This document shows, piece by piece, positions 37,691 to 45,687 of a stretch of DNA of 64,000 nt. The notes under the pieces were generated by a model that searched no databases, was not told the origin of the DNA, and worked only from the letters and a program-made list of their open reading frames with translations. The first letter of the stretch is position 1, and every line of letters starts with the position of its first letter. This DNA comes from Streptomyces abyssalis (GTDB taxonomy: Bacteria > Actinomycetota > Actinomycetes > Streptomycetales > Streptomycetaceae): positions 1,097,696 to 1,161,695 of the forward strand of contig NZ_LJGT01000040.1 in assembly GCF_001751365.1 (NCBI RefSeq), read 5' to 3'. The position numbers and the translations under genes were made by a program.

Positions 37691-38283
37691 CTCTGGCTCG
37701 TGTGGGCCGCGTTGAGCGCAGCACCAAGGAGACCTCGGTCCTCGTCGAGATCAACCTCGACGGCACCGGCAAGGCCGACGTCTCCACCGGCGTCGGCTTC
37801 TACGACCACATGCTCGACCAGCTCGGCCGCCACGGCCTCTTCGACCTGTCGGTCAAGACCGAGGGCGATCTGCACATCGACAGCCACCACACCATCGAGG
37901 ACACCTCGCTCGCGCTCGGCGCGGCCTTCAAGCAGGCCCTCGGCGACAAGAGCGGCATCGTGCGCTTCGCAAACGCGTCCGTACCGCTGGACGAGTCGCT
38001 GGCCCAGGTGACGGTCGACCTGTCGGGGCGCCCGTACCTCGTGCACAGCGAGCCCGAGGGCATGGCGCCGATGATCGGTGAGTACGACACGACGATGACG
38101 CGGCACATCCTGGAGTCCTTCGTGGCGCAGGCGCAGGTCGCGCTGCACGTGCACGTGCCGTACGGGCGCAACGCGCACCACATCGTGGAGTGCCAGTTCA
38201 AGGCGCTGGCACGGGCGCTGCGCTACGCGAGCGAGATCGACCCGCGGCAGAGCGGCATCCCGTCGACGAAGGGCGCGCTGTGA
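37687..38283 (+). CDS. hisB: HisB, imidazoleglycerol-phosphate dehydratase
   Basis: HisB dehydrates imidazole glycerol phosphate, using Mn(II). The 198-residue monofunctional enzyme shows the metal-binding repeats FYDHMLDQLGRHG, DSHHTIEDTSLALG, FVAQAQVALHVHVPYGRNAHH and HIVECQFKALARAL. ATG at 37687 overlaps the hisC stop (ATGA) and has AAAGGAG upstream. Length and motifs are complete. Confidence 0.97.
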   Translation: MTLARVGRVERSTKETSVLVEINLDGTGKADVSTGVGFYDHMLDQLGRHGLFDLSVKTEGDLHIDSHHTIEDTSLALGAAFKQALGDKSGIVRFANASVPLDESLAQVTVDLSGRPYLVHSEPEGMAPMIGEYDTTMTRHILESFVAQAQVALHVHVPYGRNAHHIVECQFKALARALRYASEIDPRQSGIPSTKGAL

Positions 38284-38444
38284 CCGGTCTGTCGGCGCTC
38301 CTCATCTTCGTCGGTCTCTTCCTGCTCGGCGGCGCGGTCTCCTTCTGGAGGCAGAAGCTGCCCAAGGGCGTGGTCGCGGTGCTCGGCACGGGCTCCGCGC
38401 TCGCGCTGCTCGCCGGAATCCTGCGGCTGGAGGTGTGGACGTGA
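38280..38444 (+). CDS. Small membrane protein between hisB and hisH (54 aa)
   Basis: The product has two hydrophobic segments (LSALLIFVGLFLLGGAVSF and VVAVLGTGSALALLAGIL) separated by WRQKLPKG. It overlaps hisB (GTGA) and hisH (GTGA), so it is translated with the operon. From memory, a similar small gene stands here in other streptomycetes. No function is known; it is not a histidine enzyme. Confidence 0.82.
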   Translation: MTGLSALLIFVGLFLLGGAVSFWRQKLPKGVVAVLGTGSALALLAGILRLEVWT

Positions 38445-39118
38445 GCACCGGGAACGGTGGAGAAGGCAGCGGCGCGGGCAAGAAGGTCGTCGTCTTCGAC
38501 TACGGCTTCGGCAACGTGCGTTCGGCCGAGCGCGCGCTGGCGCGCGCGGGCGCGGACGTGGAGATCACCCGCGACTACGACGCGGCCATGGCGGCCGACG
38601 GGCTGCTGGTGCCTGGCGTCGGCGCGTTCGCGGCCTGCATGGAGGGCCTGCGTGCCGCCCGCGGCGATTGGATCATCGAGCGGCGGCTCGCCGGAGGCCG
38701 TCCCGTACTGGGCATCTGCGTAGGCATGCAGATCCTCTTCGCGCGCGGCATCGAGCACGGCGTCGAGGCCGAGGGCATGGGCGAATGGCCGGGCACCGTG
38801 GGGCCGTTGAAGGCGGACGCCGATCACGCCGTTCCCCACATGGGCTGGAACACCGTTTCGCCCGCGGAGGGTTCACGCCTCTTCGACGGGCTCTCCGGCG
38901 GCGACCGCTACTACTTCGTCCACTCCTACGCCGTCCACGACTGGGAACTGACGGTCACGAACCCGGCGATGGCCCCGCCCAAGGTCAGCTGGGCCGAGCA
39001 CGGCGCGCCGTTCGTCGCCGCCGTGGAGAACGGTCCGCTGTGGGCGACCCAGTTCCACCCGGAGAAGTCCGGTGACGCCGGTGCGCGGCTGCTCTCCAAC
39101 TGGGCAGCGACCCTGTGA
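38441..39118 (+). CDS. hisH: HisH, glutaminase subunit of imidazole glycerol phosphate synthase
   Basis: HisH releases ammonia from glutamine for HisF. The 225-residue class I amidotransferase has VVVFDYGFGNVRS, the nucleophile Cys in GRPVLGICVGMQILF (near residue 92), and the catalytic His-Glu pair in WATQFHPEKSG. GTG at 38441 overlaps the preceding small gene and has GGAGG 8 bases upstream. Its partner hisF is four genes downstream. The stop lies in the first unit of an 8-bp repeat. Confidence 0.96.
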   Translation: MSTGNGGEGSGAGKKVVVFDYGFGNVRSAERALARAGADVEITRDYDAAMAADGLLVPGVGAFAACMEGLRAARGDWIIERRLAGGRPVLGICVGMQILFARGIEHGVEAEGMGEWPGTVGPLKADADHAVPHMGWNTVSPAEGSRLFDGLSGGDRYYFVHSYAVHDWELTVTNPAMAPPKVSWAEHGAPFVAAVENGPLWATQFHPEKSGDAGARLLSNWAATL

Positions 39119-39144
39119 AACTGTGAAGCCGTGAACCTGTGAAC
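39113..39144. repeat. 8-bp tandem repeat at the hisH stop codon
   Basis: Four units of consensus CTGTGAAx occur at 39113, 39121, 39129 and 39137. TGA occurs at 39116 (the hisH stop), 39124, 39132 and 39140, covering all three frames. Confidence 0.9.
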
Positions 39145-39189
39145 CTCTCCACGACACCGTTCCGCCCCACCAGAGAGCCGAGAGAGCCT

Positions 39190-39960
39190 GTGTCCACGCC
39201 TCCGTCCACGCAGTCCGGGCAGTCCGCCCCCACAGCCCGCACGCTGGAACTCCTCCCCGCCGTCGACGTACGCGACGGTCAGGCCGTGCGCCTCGTGCAC
39301 GGCGAGTCGGGGTCCGAGACCGCCTACGGCGACCCGCTGGAGGCGGCCCTCAACTGGCAGCGCGCGGGCGCCCGTTGGCTGCACCTGGTCGACCTCGATG
39401 CCGCGTTCGGCACGGGCGACAACCGCGCACGCATCGCCGAGGTGGCCCGCGCCATGGACATCGACGTCGAGCTGTCCGGCGGCATCCGCGACGACGGCAC
39501 GCTCGCCGCCGCCCTCGCCACGGGCTGCCGCCGCGTCAACCTGGGCACGGCGGCGCTGGAGACCCCCGAGTGGGTCGCCAAGGTCATCGCCGAGCACGGC
39601 GACAAGATCGCCGTGGGCCTGGACGTACGGGGCACGACGCTGCGCGGCCGCGGCTGGACGCGCGACGGCGGCGACCTGTACGAGACGCTCGCACGGCTCG
39701 ACTCGGAGGGCTGCGCCCGCTACGTCGTGACCGACATCAACAAGGACGGCACCCTCAAGGGCCCCAACCTCGAACTGCTGCGCAACGTCTGCGCCGTCAC
39801 CGACCGTCCCGTCGTCGCGTCCGGCGGCGTCTCCTCCCTTGACGATCTGCGCGCGATCGCCACGCTGGTACCAGAAGGCGTCGAGGGCGCCATCGTGGGG
39901 AAGGCCCTCTACGCCGAGGCGTTCACACTTGAAGAGGCTTTGGAGGCCGTGTCTTCATGA
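39190..39960 (+). CDS. priA: PriA, bifunctional HisA/TrpF isomerase
   Basis: In actinobacteria PriA isomerises both ProFAR (histidine) and PRA (tryptophan). The 256-residue (beta/alpha)8 protein has LLPAVDVRDGQAVRLVHGE with the first catalytic Asp, VDLDAAFGTGDNR, ELSGGIRDDGTL, RYVVTDINKDGTLKGPN with the second Asp, and VVASGGVSSLDDL. GTG at 39190 gives a length close to the family; a GTG at 39139 would add 17 residues. No separate trpF is seen near the trp genes of this window, which fits the dual role. Confidence 0.93.
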   Translation: MSTPPSTQSGQSAPTARTLELLPAVDVRDGQAVRLVHGESGSETAYGDPLEAALNWQRAGARWLHLVDLDAAFGTGDNRARIAEVARAMDIDVELSGGIRDDGTLAAALATGCRRVNLGTAALETPEWVAKVIAEHGDKIAVGLDVRGTTLRGRGWTRDGGDLYETLARLDSEGCARYVVTDINKDGTLKGPNLELLRNVCAVTDRPVVASGGVSSLDDLRAIATLVPEGVEGAIVGKALYAEAFTLEEALEAVSS

Positions 39961-40376
39961 CCCAGTCCGAACGGCGTGACCTCGACGTGCAGCGGGACTG
40001 TTCCGGCAGCACCTGGGAGGAGACGATCGGCTTCGCACGCGCCGTCGCGGCCGGTGACCGCGTGCTGGTGGCGGGCACGATGCCGCTGTCGGACGGCAAG
40101 CTGCTGGGGGAGGGTTCGCCGTACGGGCAGACGAAGGCGGCCTTCGGCAACGCCCTGGAGGCTCTCGGGCCGTTCGGGCTCGACGCTTCGTCCGTGATCC
40201 GCACCCGGATGTATCTCACGCACGCGCGTGACGTGGAGGACGTGGCGCGTGCCCACCGCGAGATCTTCGGCGACGTCTCTCCCGCAGCCACCGTCGTGGT
40301 CGTCTCCGGCTTCGTGGACTCCAGGGTCCTGGTCGAGGTCGAGCTGGAGGCCTTCCGCGGCGACAGCCGTACGTGA
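39957..40376 (+). CDS. ridA: RidA/YjgF/TdcF family enamine deaminase
   Basis: RidA proteins hydrolyse reactive enamine/imine intermediates released by PLP enzymes. The 139-residue product has WEETIGFARAVAAGDRVLVAGTMP, YGQTKAAFGNALEALGPFG, IRTRMYLTHARDVEDVARAH and the terminal SRVLVEVELEAF. ATG overlaps the priA stop (ATGA). Its place in the his operon suggests that it protects against by-products of PLP enzymes such as HisC; that is inference. Confidence 0.88.
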   Translation: MTQSERRDLDVQRDCSGSTWEETIGFARAVAAGDRVLVAGTMPLSDGKLLGEGSPYGQTKAAFGNALEALGPFGLDASSVIRTRMYLTHARDVEDVARAHREIFGDVSPAATVVVVSGFVDSRVLVEVELEAFRGDSRT

Positions 40377-40455
40377 CAAGGCCGTTGACCGGCGGCCCGC
40401 ACGGGCCGACGCCGTACCTCTTCCACGCACCGTCCCCGCAAGGAGCAAGCACAGC

Positions 40456-41256
40456 ATGTCCGTGGCCGTACGAGTGATTCCCTGCCTGGACGTGGACGCC
40501 GGACGGGTCGTCAAAGGCGTGAACTTCAAGAACCTGCGTGACGCGGGCGACCCCGTCGAGATGGCCAAGATCTACGACGAGGAGGGCGCCGACGAGCTGA
40601 CCTTCCTCGACATCACCGCCTCCTCCTCCGACCGCGAGACGACGTACGACGTGGTGCGGCGCACCGCCGAGCAGGTCTTCATCCCGCTGACGGTCGGCGG
40701 CGGCGTACGCAGCGGGGACGACGTCAACAGGCTGCTGCGCGCGGGCGCGGACAAGGTCGGCGTGAACACGGCGGCGATCGCCCGGCCCGAGCTGATCAGG
40801 GAGATCGCCGAACGCTTCGGCAGCCAGGTGCTGGTGCTCTCGGTGGACGCGCGGCGCTGCGGCGGGCCGGACAACGGGGGCGGCCCGGACTCCGCTGGCG
40901 CGGCCACGCCGTCCGGCTTCGAGGTCACCACGCACGGCGGCCGGCGCGGCACCGGCATCGACGCGGTCGAATGGGCGCAGCGGGCCGCGGAGCTGGGCGC
41001 GGGGGAGATCCTGCTGAACTCCATGGACGCGGACGGCACCAAGGACGGCTACGACACCGAGATGGTCGAAGCCGTGGGCAGGCACGTGTCGGTTCCCGTC
41101 ATCGCCTCGGGCGGTGCCGGACGTCTGGAGCACTTTCCGGCGGCGGTCGCGGCAGGCGCGGACGCGGTGCTGGCCGCATCCGTCTTCCACTTCGGCGATC
41201 TGCGGATCGGCCAGGTCAAGGACGCGCTGCGCGAGGCGGGCGCTCCCGTTCGCTGA
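40456..41256 (+). CDS. hisF: HisF, cyclase subunit of imidazole glycerol phosphate synthase
   Basis: HisF uses ammonia from HisH to form imidazole glycerol phosphate and AICAR. The 266-residue barrel has the catalytic Asp12 in RVIPCLDVDAGRVVKG, LTVGGGVRSGDDV, the second Asp in VLVLSVDARR (near 132), GEILLNSMDADGTKDGYD and IASGGAGRLEHF. After VDARR there is a Gly/Pro/Asp-rich insert of about 14 residues (CGGPDNGGGPDSAG) before FEVTTHGGRRGTG; HisF is usually about 251-258 residues. ATG at 40456 has AAGGAG upstream. It ends the his cluster and is convergent with the P450 gene. Confidence 0.96.
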   Translation: MSVAVRVIPCLDVDAGRVVKGVNFKNLRDAGDPVEMAKIYDEEGADELTFLDITASSSDRETTYDVVRRTAEQVFIPLTVGGGVRSGDDVNRLLRAGADKVGVNTAAIARPELIREIAERFGSQVLVLSVDARRCGGPDNGGGPDSAGAATPSGFEVTTHGGRRGTGIDAVEWAQRAAELGAGEILLNSMDADGTKDGYDTEMVEAVGRHVSVPVIASGGAGRLEHFPAAVAAGADAVLAASVFHFGDLRIGQVKDALREAGAPVR

Positions 41257-41273
41257 GCGTCGGGGGCACACGC

Positions 41274-41292
41274 GCGCCGCTCAGCGCGGCGC
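41274..41292. terminator. Weak hairpin between hisF and the P450 gene
   Basis: GCGCCGC (41274-41280) and GCGGCGC (41286-41292) form a 7-bp stem with loop TCAGC between two convergent genes. A function as terminator is plausible but the stem is short. Confidence 0.4.
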
Positions 41293-41321
41293 CCGGCCGG
41301 TCCGTGCGGTGCGGCGAAGGA

Positions 41322-42842
41322 TCACCGGCCGGCGCGCCGGGCCGCGAAGCCCCACCGGCGCCGTCCGTTCCCGGACCCGGCAGCCGGGGGCCCCGGCGTA
41401 CCGGGCGTCTGCGGGGGCGGCACGGTGGACTCCTCCTCGGCCGGGCCGGGCCCCGTGTCCGGCGGTCCGGACGGCGCCGCGGCTCCGGAGGGCGTTCCGG
41501 GGCCAGGGGGTGCGGTCGGCGTCGCCGGTGCCGGCGCGAACCGTACCGGCAGAGCGGTCAGCGCGCGGATGAACGGGCCGGGCCGCCAGGTGAGTTCGTC
41601 GACGGGAACGGCGAGCTCCATCTCGGGCAGCCGGTCGAGAAGCGTGTCGATGGCCACTTCGGCGATGACGCCGGCGGTGTCCTGAGCGGGGCAGGCGTGC
41701 GGGCCCGCGCTGAAGGCGAGATGTGCGGTGTTGACGGCCCGCTGCTCCTGGCTGGTCGGCAGGGCGGGGTCCAGGTTGGCGGCGGCGTGGCTGATCGTCA
41801 CCGGGACGCCGGAGGGTATGAGGGTCTCCGATCCGTCGTCCGGGTCGCGCAGGACGTAGTCCTCGATGGCATACACGAACGAGTAGTTCGAGTGCGGTGC
41901 GTGCAGCCACAGCACCTCGTTGAGCGCGTCGGTGACGGTGAGGTTCCCGCCCGTCAGATCGCCGGCGAAGCGGTCGTCGGAGAGGAGCATCATCGTGGCG
42001 GTGGAGATCCAGGCGGTGCCGGGCACCTGGCCCGCGCCGGTGATCACCACGAGCTGGTCGATGAGTTCTTCCTGGGTGACGTCGGCGGAGTGCTGCAGCA
42101 GCCGCGTCGTCACGTCGTCGCCGGGAGCGCGGTGCTTGATCTCGATCAGTTCGGTCAGGCATGCCACCAGGTCCTGGACGCCCTCCTGGGCGGCGTCCGG
42201 TTCGACCGCGTTGACCATCTGCAGAAAGGCCCTGGAGATACGGCCGTTGAGATGGTCGGGACAGCCGAAGAGCTGCGTCAGGACCATGACCGGGATCCGC
42301 GCCGCGTACTGGGAGACGAGATCGGCCGTGCCGTCCGCCGCGAACTCGTCGATCAGCAGGGTGGCGCTGCGCTGGACGCAGGACCGCAGCTGGTGCGGGT
42401 CGATCCCGCTCAGAGCGCGGTCGACCGGGGTCCGCAGCCGCAGATGGTCCTGGCCGTCGGCGAACCACAGGCTCTTGCGCGGCCCCATGATGGGAAGGAT
42501 CGGGCTGTCGCTGGGAACGCGTCCGTCGGCCAGCGCCTTCCAGCGGTGTGCGTCCTTGCTGAAGTAGGGGCTGCGGAGCACTTCCAGAGCCGCCTGGTAG
42601 CCGGTGACGAGGATGGATTCGACACCGGGCGCCAGCTCCACCCACTGGGCGGGGCCGCTCTGTGAACGCAGGCGCGCGTAGAGGGCGCCCGGATCCGCGG
42701 CGAAGTCGTCGTCGTACAGCTTCGGCAGCCCGGATTCGGACCCGGGCCCGGGCCCGGCCGTGCTGCTGTCGGAGCCGCCCGCGCGGTGGGCGGGGCAGCC
42801 GGACGCCGCTGCGTCCGGTCCGGAGAGGGGCGAGGAGGTCAC
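41322..42842 (-). CDS. Conservon-linked cytochrome P450 (CYP157-like), lacks ExxR
   Basis: The 506-residue protein has a heme-ligand loop FSAGPHACPAQDTA with the ligand Cys384, so it is a P450. The K-helix region reads TDALNEVLWLHAPHS (residues 305-319) with Trp312 where ExxR requires Arg, so the motif normally conserved for heme assembly is absent. The I-helix TGAGQVPGTAW lacks the usual acid-threonine pair. The C-terminus is a Pro/Gly/Ala linker ending RRRWGFAARRAGR. The start GTG overlaps the cvnD stop (GTGA). P450s of the CYP157 type linked to conservons are known to lack ExxR; the assignment to that family is from memory. Confidence 0.9.
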   Translation of the reverse strand: MTSSPLSGPDAAASGCPAHRAGGSDSSTAGPGPGSESGLPKLYDDDFAADPGALYARLRSQSGPAQWVELAPGVESILVTGYQAALEVLRSPYFSKDAHRWKALADGRVPSDSPILPIMGPRKSLWFADGQDHLRLRTPVDRALSGIDPHQLRSCVQRSATLLIDEFAADGTADLVSQYAARIPVMVLTQLFGCPDHLNGRISRAFLQMVNAVEPDAAQEGVQDLVACLTELIEIKHRAPGDDVTTRLLQHSADVTQEELIDQLVVITGAGQVPGTAWISTATMMLLSDDRFAGDLTGGNLTVTDALNEVLWLHAPHSNYSFVYAIEDYVLRDPDDGSETLIPSGVPVTISHAAANLDPALPTSQEQRAVNTAHLAFSAGPHACPAQDTAGVIAEVAIDTLLDRLPEMELAVPVDELTWRPGPFIRALTALPVRFAPAPATPTAPPGPGTPSGAAAPSGPPDTGPGPAEEESTVPPPQTPGTPGPPAAGSGNGRRRWGFAARRAGR

Positions 42843-43432
42843 GACGACTCCTGGTGGCCGGCGTACAGATGCTGGACGAGCGCGATCAGTGCGGCCTTCG
42901 CGGACCGGCGGTCCCGTGCGTCACATGTGATCAGCGGTGTGCCGGGATCGAGGTCGAAGGCTTCGCGGAGTTCGGTGCCGGGGTAGTCCGGGGTGTCGGG
43001 GAAGGTGTTGAGGGCGACGATGTGCGGCAGCGCGCTCTTCTCCACCAGGCTCAGGGCCTCGAACGACTGGTCCAGGAACCGGGAGTCGGCGAGCACGAGG
43101 GCCCCGTAGGCGCCGCGGGAGAGGTCTTCCCAGATCTGTGTGAAGCGCTGCTGGCCCGGCGTGCCGAACAGATACAGCGCGAGGTCCTCGGCGAGCGTGA
43201 GCCGGCCGAAGTCCAGGGCCACGGTGGTGGAGTGCTTGTCCGGCACTCCCGTCAGGTCGTCCACCCCGGCGCCGTTCTGCGTCATCAGTTCCTCGGTGCG
43301 CAGCGGCTCGATCTCGCTGACCGCTCCGATGAGAGTCGTCTTTCCGACGCCGAACGGGCCCACGACCATGAGCTTTGCCGTGATCTGCACGGTGTCGCGG
43401 ACATAGACGCCGTCAGAGAGCCTGGAGCCCAT
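42839..43432 (-). CDS. cvnD: CvnD, conservon small GTPase
   Basis: CvnD is a Ras-like GTPase of the conservon signalling complex. The 197-residue product has P-loop VGPFGVGKTTLIG, switch region HSTTVALDFGRL, G3 motif LFGTPGQQRF and a G4-like NTFPD in place of NKxD. ATG at 43432 lies 20 bases inside the end of cvnC with GAGAGG upstream, so translation is coupled. It is followed directly by the P450 gene. Confidence 0.95.
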   Translation of the reverse strand: MGSRLSDGVYVRDTVQITAKLMVVGPFGVGKTTLIGAVSEIEPLRTEELMTQNGAGVDDLTGVPDKHSTTVALDFGRLTLAEDLALYLFGTPGQQRFTQIWEDLSRGAYGALVLADSRFLDQSFEALSLVEKSALPHIVALNTFPDTPDYPGTELREAFDLDPGTPLITCDARDRRSAKAALIALVQHLYAGHQESS

Positions 43433-43808
43433 GCAGCATCCTCTCCAGGGTTCGCAGATGTTCGGGGCCCGCAGGCGTGCCGGCGGCCGGCCCGATCCCG
43501 GAACCCGCCTGGTCGCCCTGGTCGCCCTTGACCGACAGCAGACCGGAGTCGATCAGGTCGCCGAGCAGGATGCGCGTGATGGTGAGCGGCTGCCCCAGGT
43601 GCCCGGCGACCTCGACGACGGTCAGATAGCCGCCGCGGCACAGATCGATCGCCCGCAGGTGTTCGGGCTGCAGCCCGGTGCGTGGCTTGCCCGGCACCGC
43701 GGTGACCATCGTGATCAGGTCCAGCTCGTCGGCCGTCCCGGTGGGCTGGGCCCGCCCGCCGGTCAGCACGAACGACCTCACCAGGTCATGCCTGTGTCGG
43801 TGCGTCAT
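43413..43808 (-). CDS. cvnC: CvnC, DUF742 conservon protein
   Basis: The 131-residue DUF742 protein has LVRSFVLTGGRAQP, LDLITMVTAVPG, LQPEHLRAIDLCRG and LSVAEVAGHL-like LTVVEVAGHLGQPLTITRILLGDLIDSGLL, a winged-helix-like core. It may adapt between CvnB and CvnD. The ATG at 43808 overlaps the cvnB stop. A Gly/Asp/Gln-rich insert is seen near residues 94-110. Confidence 0.93.
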   Translation of the reverse strand: MTHRHRHDLVRSFVLTGGRAQPTGTADELDLITMVTAVPGKPRTGLQPEHLRAIDLCRGGYLTVVEVAGHLGQPLTITRILLGDLIDSGLLSVKGDQGDQAGSGIGPAAGTPAGPEHLRTLERMLHGLQAL

Positions 43809-44209
43809 GTGCTGCTGCCGACGTCCTCGCGGAGTCCGGTGCCCATCTCCCGCCCGAGCTGGGCCACGACCTCGTGCATCCGGTACGCGACCTGCCCGAC
43901 GTCCGCGGCCCCGGATGTCGCCACCGACAGGAACGTCGAGTCGTGGGCGCGGATGGTGACGACGAATCCGCCGTCGAACTCGACCATGCTCTGCCGCCAC
44001 GAGTCGGCAGGGGCGCGGCAGAACATCGCGGTCGCACTGCTGGTGGACTGAACACCCGCGAGAGCGGCGGCGATGCTGTCGGCCTGGTCCTGGTCCAGCC
44101 CCGGGGAGAACGCCTTCACCAGGCCGTCGGCGGTGATGAGGATCGCGTCATGGACCTCGGGCTGGTCCAGCACCTGATTGAGCATCCATGCGTCCCGGTT
44201 CTGGTTCAT
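43805..44209 (-). CDS. cvnB: CvnB, roadblock/LC7 protein
   Basis: Roadblock/LC7 proteins act as GTPase-activating or scaffold partners. The 134-residue product has NQNRDAWMLNQVLDQPEVHDAILITADGL, DSIAAALAGVQSTS and FVVTIRAHDSTFLSVAT. ATG at 44209 overlaps the cvnA stop (ATGA). It probably regulates the CvnD GTPase. Confidence 0.94.
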   Translation of the reverse strand: MNQNRDAWMLNQVLDQPEVHDAILITADGLVKAFSPGLDQDQADSIAAALAGVQSTSSATAMFCRAPADSWRQSMVEFDGGFVVTIRAHDSTFLSVATSGAADVGQVAYRMHEVVAQLGREMGTGLREDVGSST

Positions 44210-45570
44210 GACTCGGGGGTCCCTTCAGTGGACGGACGGAGGCGGTCGGCCGCCGCCTTGCCTGCTCGCTGGAACGCACCGATCGATGCCGCCGCTTCGC
44301 GGGGCGTGCGCTCCGCGGCCGGCCTGGAGGCGGGGCGCGGCTGCCCGGCCGGTCCGGCGCTCGGGGCGGCCTTCTTCCGGGTCCGCTTGGGCAGTCCGTT
44401 GGCGGTGGTCGTGACAGGCGCCGGGGTCTCGTCGTCGTCCCGGGTGGACGGGGCCGTCTCCGGGACGGTCTCCCGGGCAGGTTCCTGCGCCTTGGCCGGG
44501 GCCTCGCGGGGGGCCTCGCCGGGGAGCGTGTCGCGGGGAGGCGCCGACGCGGCCGGGGAGGCGGAGGACCGTACCGGGTCCGTCAGCAGGGTCCTGGGGA
44601 GATTGACCACCGCGCGCACCCCGCCGAACGCCGAGGCCGTGTCGACGGAGACCGTGAATCCGTAGCGCCGGGCCAGCGCACCGCAGGCGGCGAGTCCGAA
44701 GCGCGGGGGGTCTCCCAGCTTCGCGATGCTCAGGGAGTCGTCGTTGAGCAGCCGCGTGGCTTTCTCCTGCTCCGCGGCGTTCAGGCCCACCCCGGCGTCC
44801 TCGATCACGAAGGCCAGCCCGCTGTGGGTGAGTTGGACGTGCACCTGTACGGGGGTCTGCGGGTGCGAGGAGCGGGTCGCGTTCTCCAGCAGCTCGGCGA
44901 TCGTCATGACGAGGGGTTCGACCACCCGGCCCGTCACGGCCCGGGTGTCCTCGATCCGGACGATGTGGACGCGCTTGTAGTCCATTATCCGCCCGATGGC
45001 GCCGCGGACGATGTCGTGGAGCGGGGTCGCGTTGTGCTGACGGCCTGGCCACGCCCGGCAGACCACCGCCATGCCGACCGCGCGGCGCAGGATCTGGGCG
45101 TTCGTGTGGTCCAGCTGCATCAGGTCTTCGAGGAAGACGGAGTCGTCGTGGCGCCCCGTCATCTCATTGATCTTCAACTGCTGCCCGTTCGCCAGCCCTT
45201 GAAGCTTCCTGGCGACCGCGAGCAGCAGGCCCTCGGCACCCTGCTCGGCTCTCTCGGTCGCGTGGCTGAACATCTCCAGCACCGAGTCGTGCGCCTCTGC
45301 GAACTCCGTGCCCGCGAGTGATTCGTACAAGGGACCCGGAACACCCGAACGCGGCCCCCGCCACTGGGCCTCCGACATCGCCTTGAGGCGCTGCTGTACG
45401 AGGTACAGCGTCTCCTGTTCGAGCATGCGGACGCGTTTTTCGAGGGCCTGGGCCCGCTCCGCACTCCGGGCGGCGTTCCTGCGGTGCCGGAGTGCCGCGA
45501 CGAAGGCCACGAGGGCGGCTACAGCCAGGAACGGCGCGAGCCATATCGCTACGTCCGAGATGCGCATCAT
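44206..45570 (-). CDS. cvnA: CvnA, membrane sensor-kinase-like ATPase
   Basis: CvnA anchors the complex. The 454-residue product has one membrane helix near 8-27 (AIWLAPFLAVAALVAFVAAL), a coiled-coil segment (AERAQALEKRVRMLEQETL), a dimerisation region with LEDLMQLDHTNAQILRRA, then an HATPase domain with N-box ELLENATRSSHP, G1 EDAGVGLN and FGLAACGALARRYG. The C-terminal 110 residues are disordered and Ala/Pro/Thr-rich. There is no extracytoplasmic sensor domain. ATGs at 45570 and 45567 are both possible, with GAGGATCT upstream. Confidence 0.92.
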   Translation of the reverse strand: MMRISDVAIWLAPFLAVAALVAFVAALRHRRNAARSAERAQALEKRVRMLEQETLYLVQQRLKAMSEAQWRGPRSGVPGPLYESLAGTEFAEAHDSVLEMFSHATERAEQGAEGLLLAVARKLQGLANGQQLKINEMTGRHDDSVFLEDLMQLDHTNAQILRRAVGMAVVCRAWPGRQHNATPLHDIVRGAIGRIMDYKRVHIVRIEDTRAVTGRVVEPLVMTIAELLENATRSSHPQTPVQVHVQLTHSGLAFVIEDAGVGLNAAEQEKATRLLNDDSLSIAKLGDPPRFGLAACGALARRYGFTVSVDTASAFGGVRAVVNLPRTLLTDPVRSSASPAASAPPRDTLPGEAPREAPAKAQEPARETVPETAPSTRDDDETPAPVTTTANGLPKRTRKKAAPSAGPAGQPRPASRPAAERTPREAAASIGAFQRAGKAAADRLRPSTEGTPES

Positions 45571-45659
45571 CAGATCCTCAAGCAGGAGCGAGTTCGCCGG
45601 TCGGGAGAGGGGTCAAGCACGTCACGAGCCGGTCCGCAGGAGGGCAAGGGTGGTAAGTC

Positions 45660-45687
45660 AAGATACGTCAGCCGTCTTTGAATTCAA
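45660..45687 (-). promoter_or_regulatory. Candidate conservon promoter with 10-bp palindrome
   Basis: On the minus strand TTGAAT (45687-45682) and TATCTT (45665-45660) stand 16 bases apart, 90 bp ahead of cvnA. The -35 box lies within the perfect palindrome TTGAATTCAA (45678-45687), which could be an operator. This is one of the most A/T-rich spots in the region. Confidence 0.55.
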
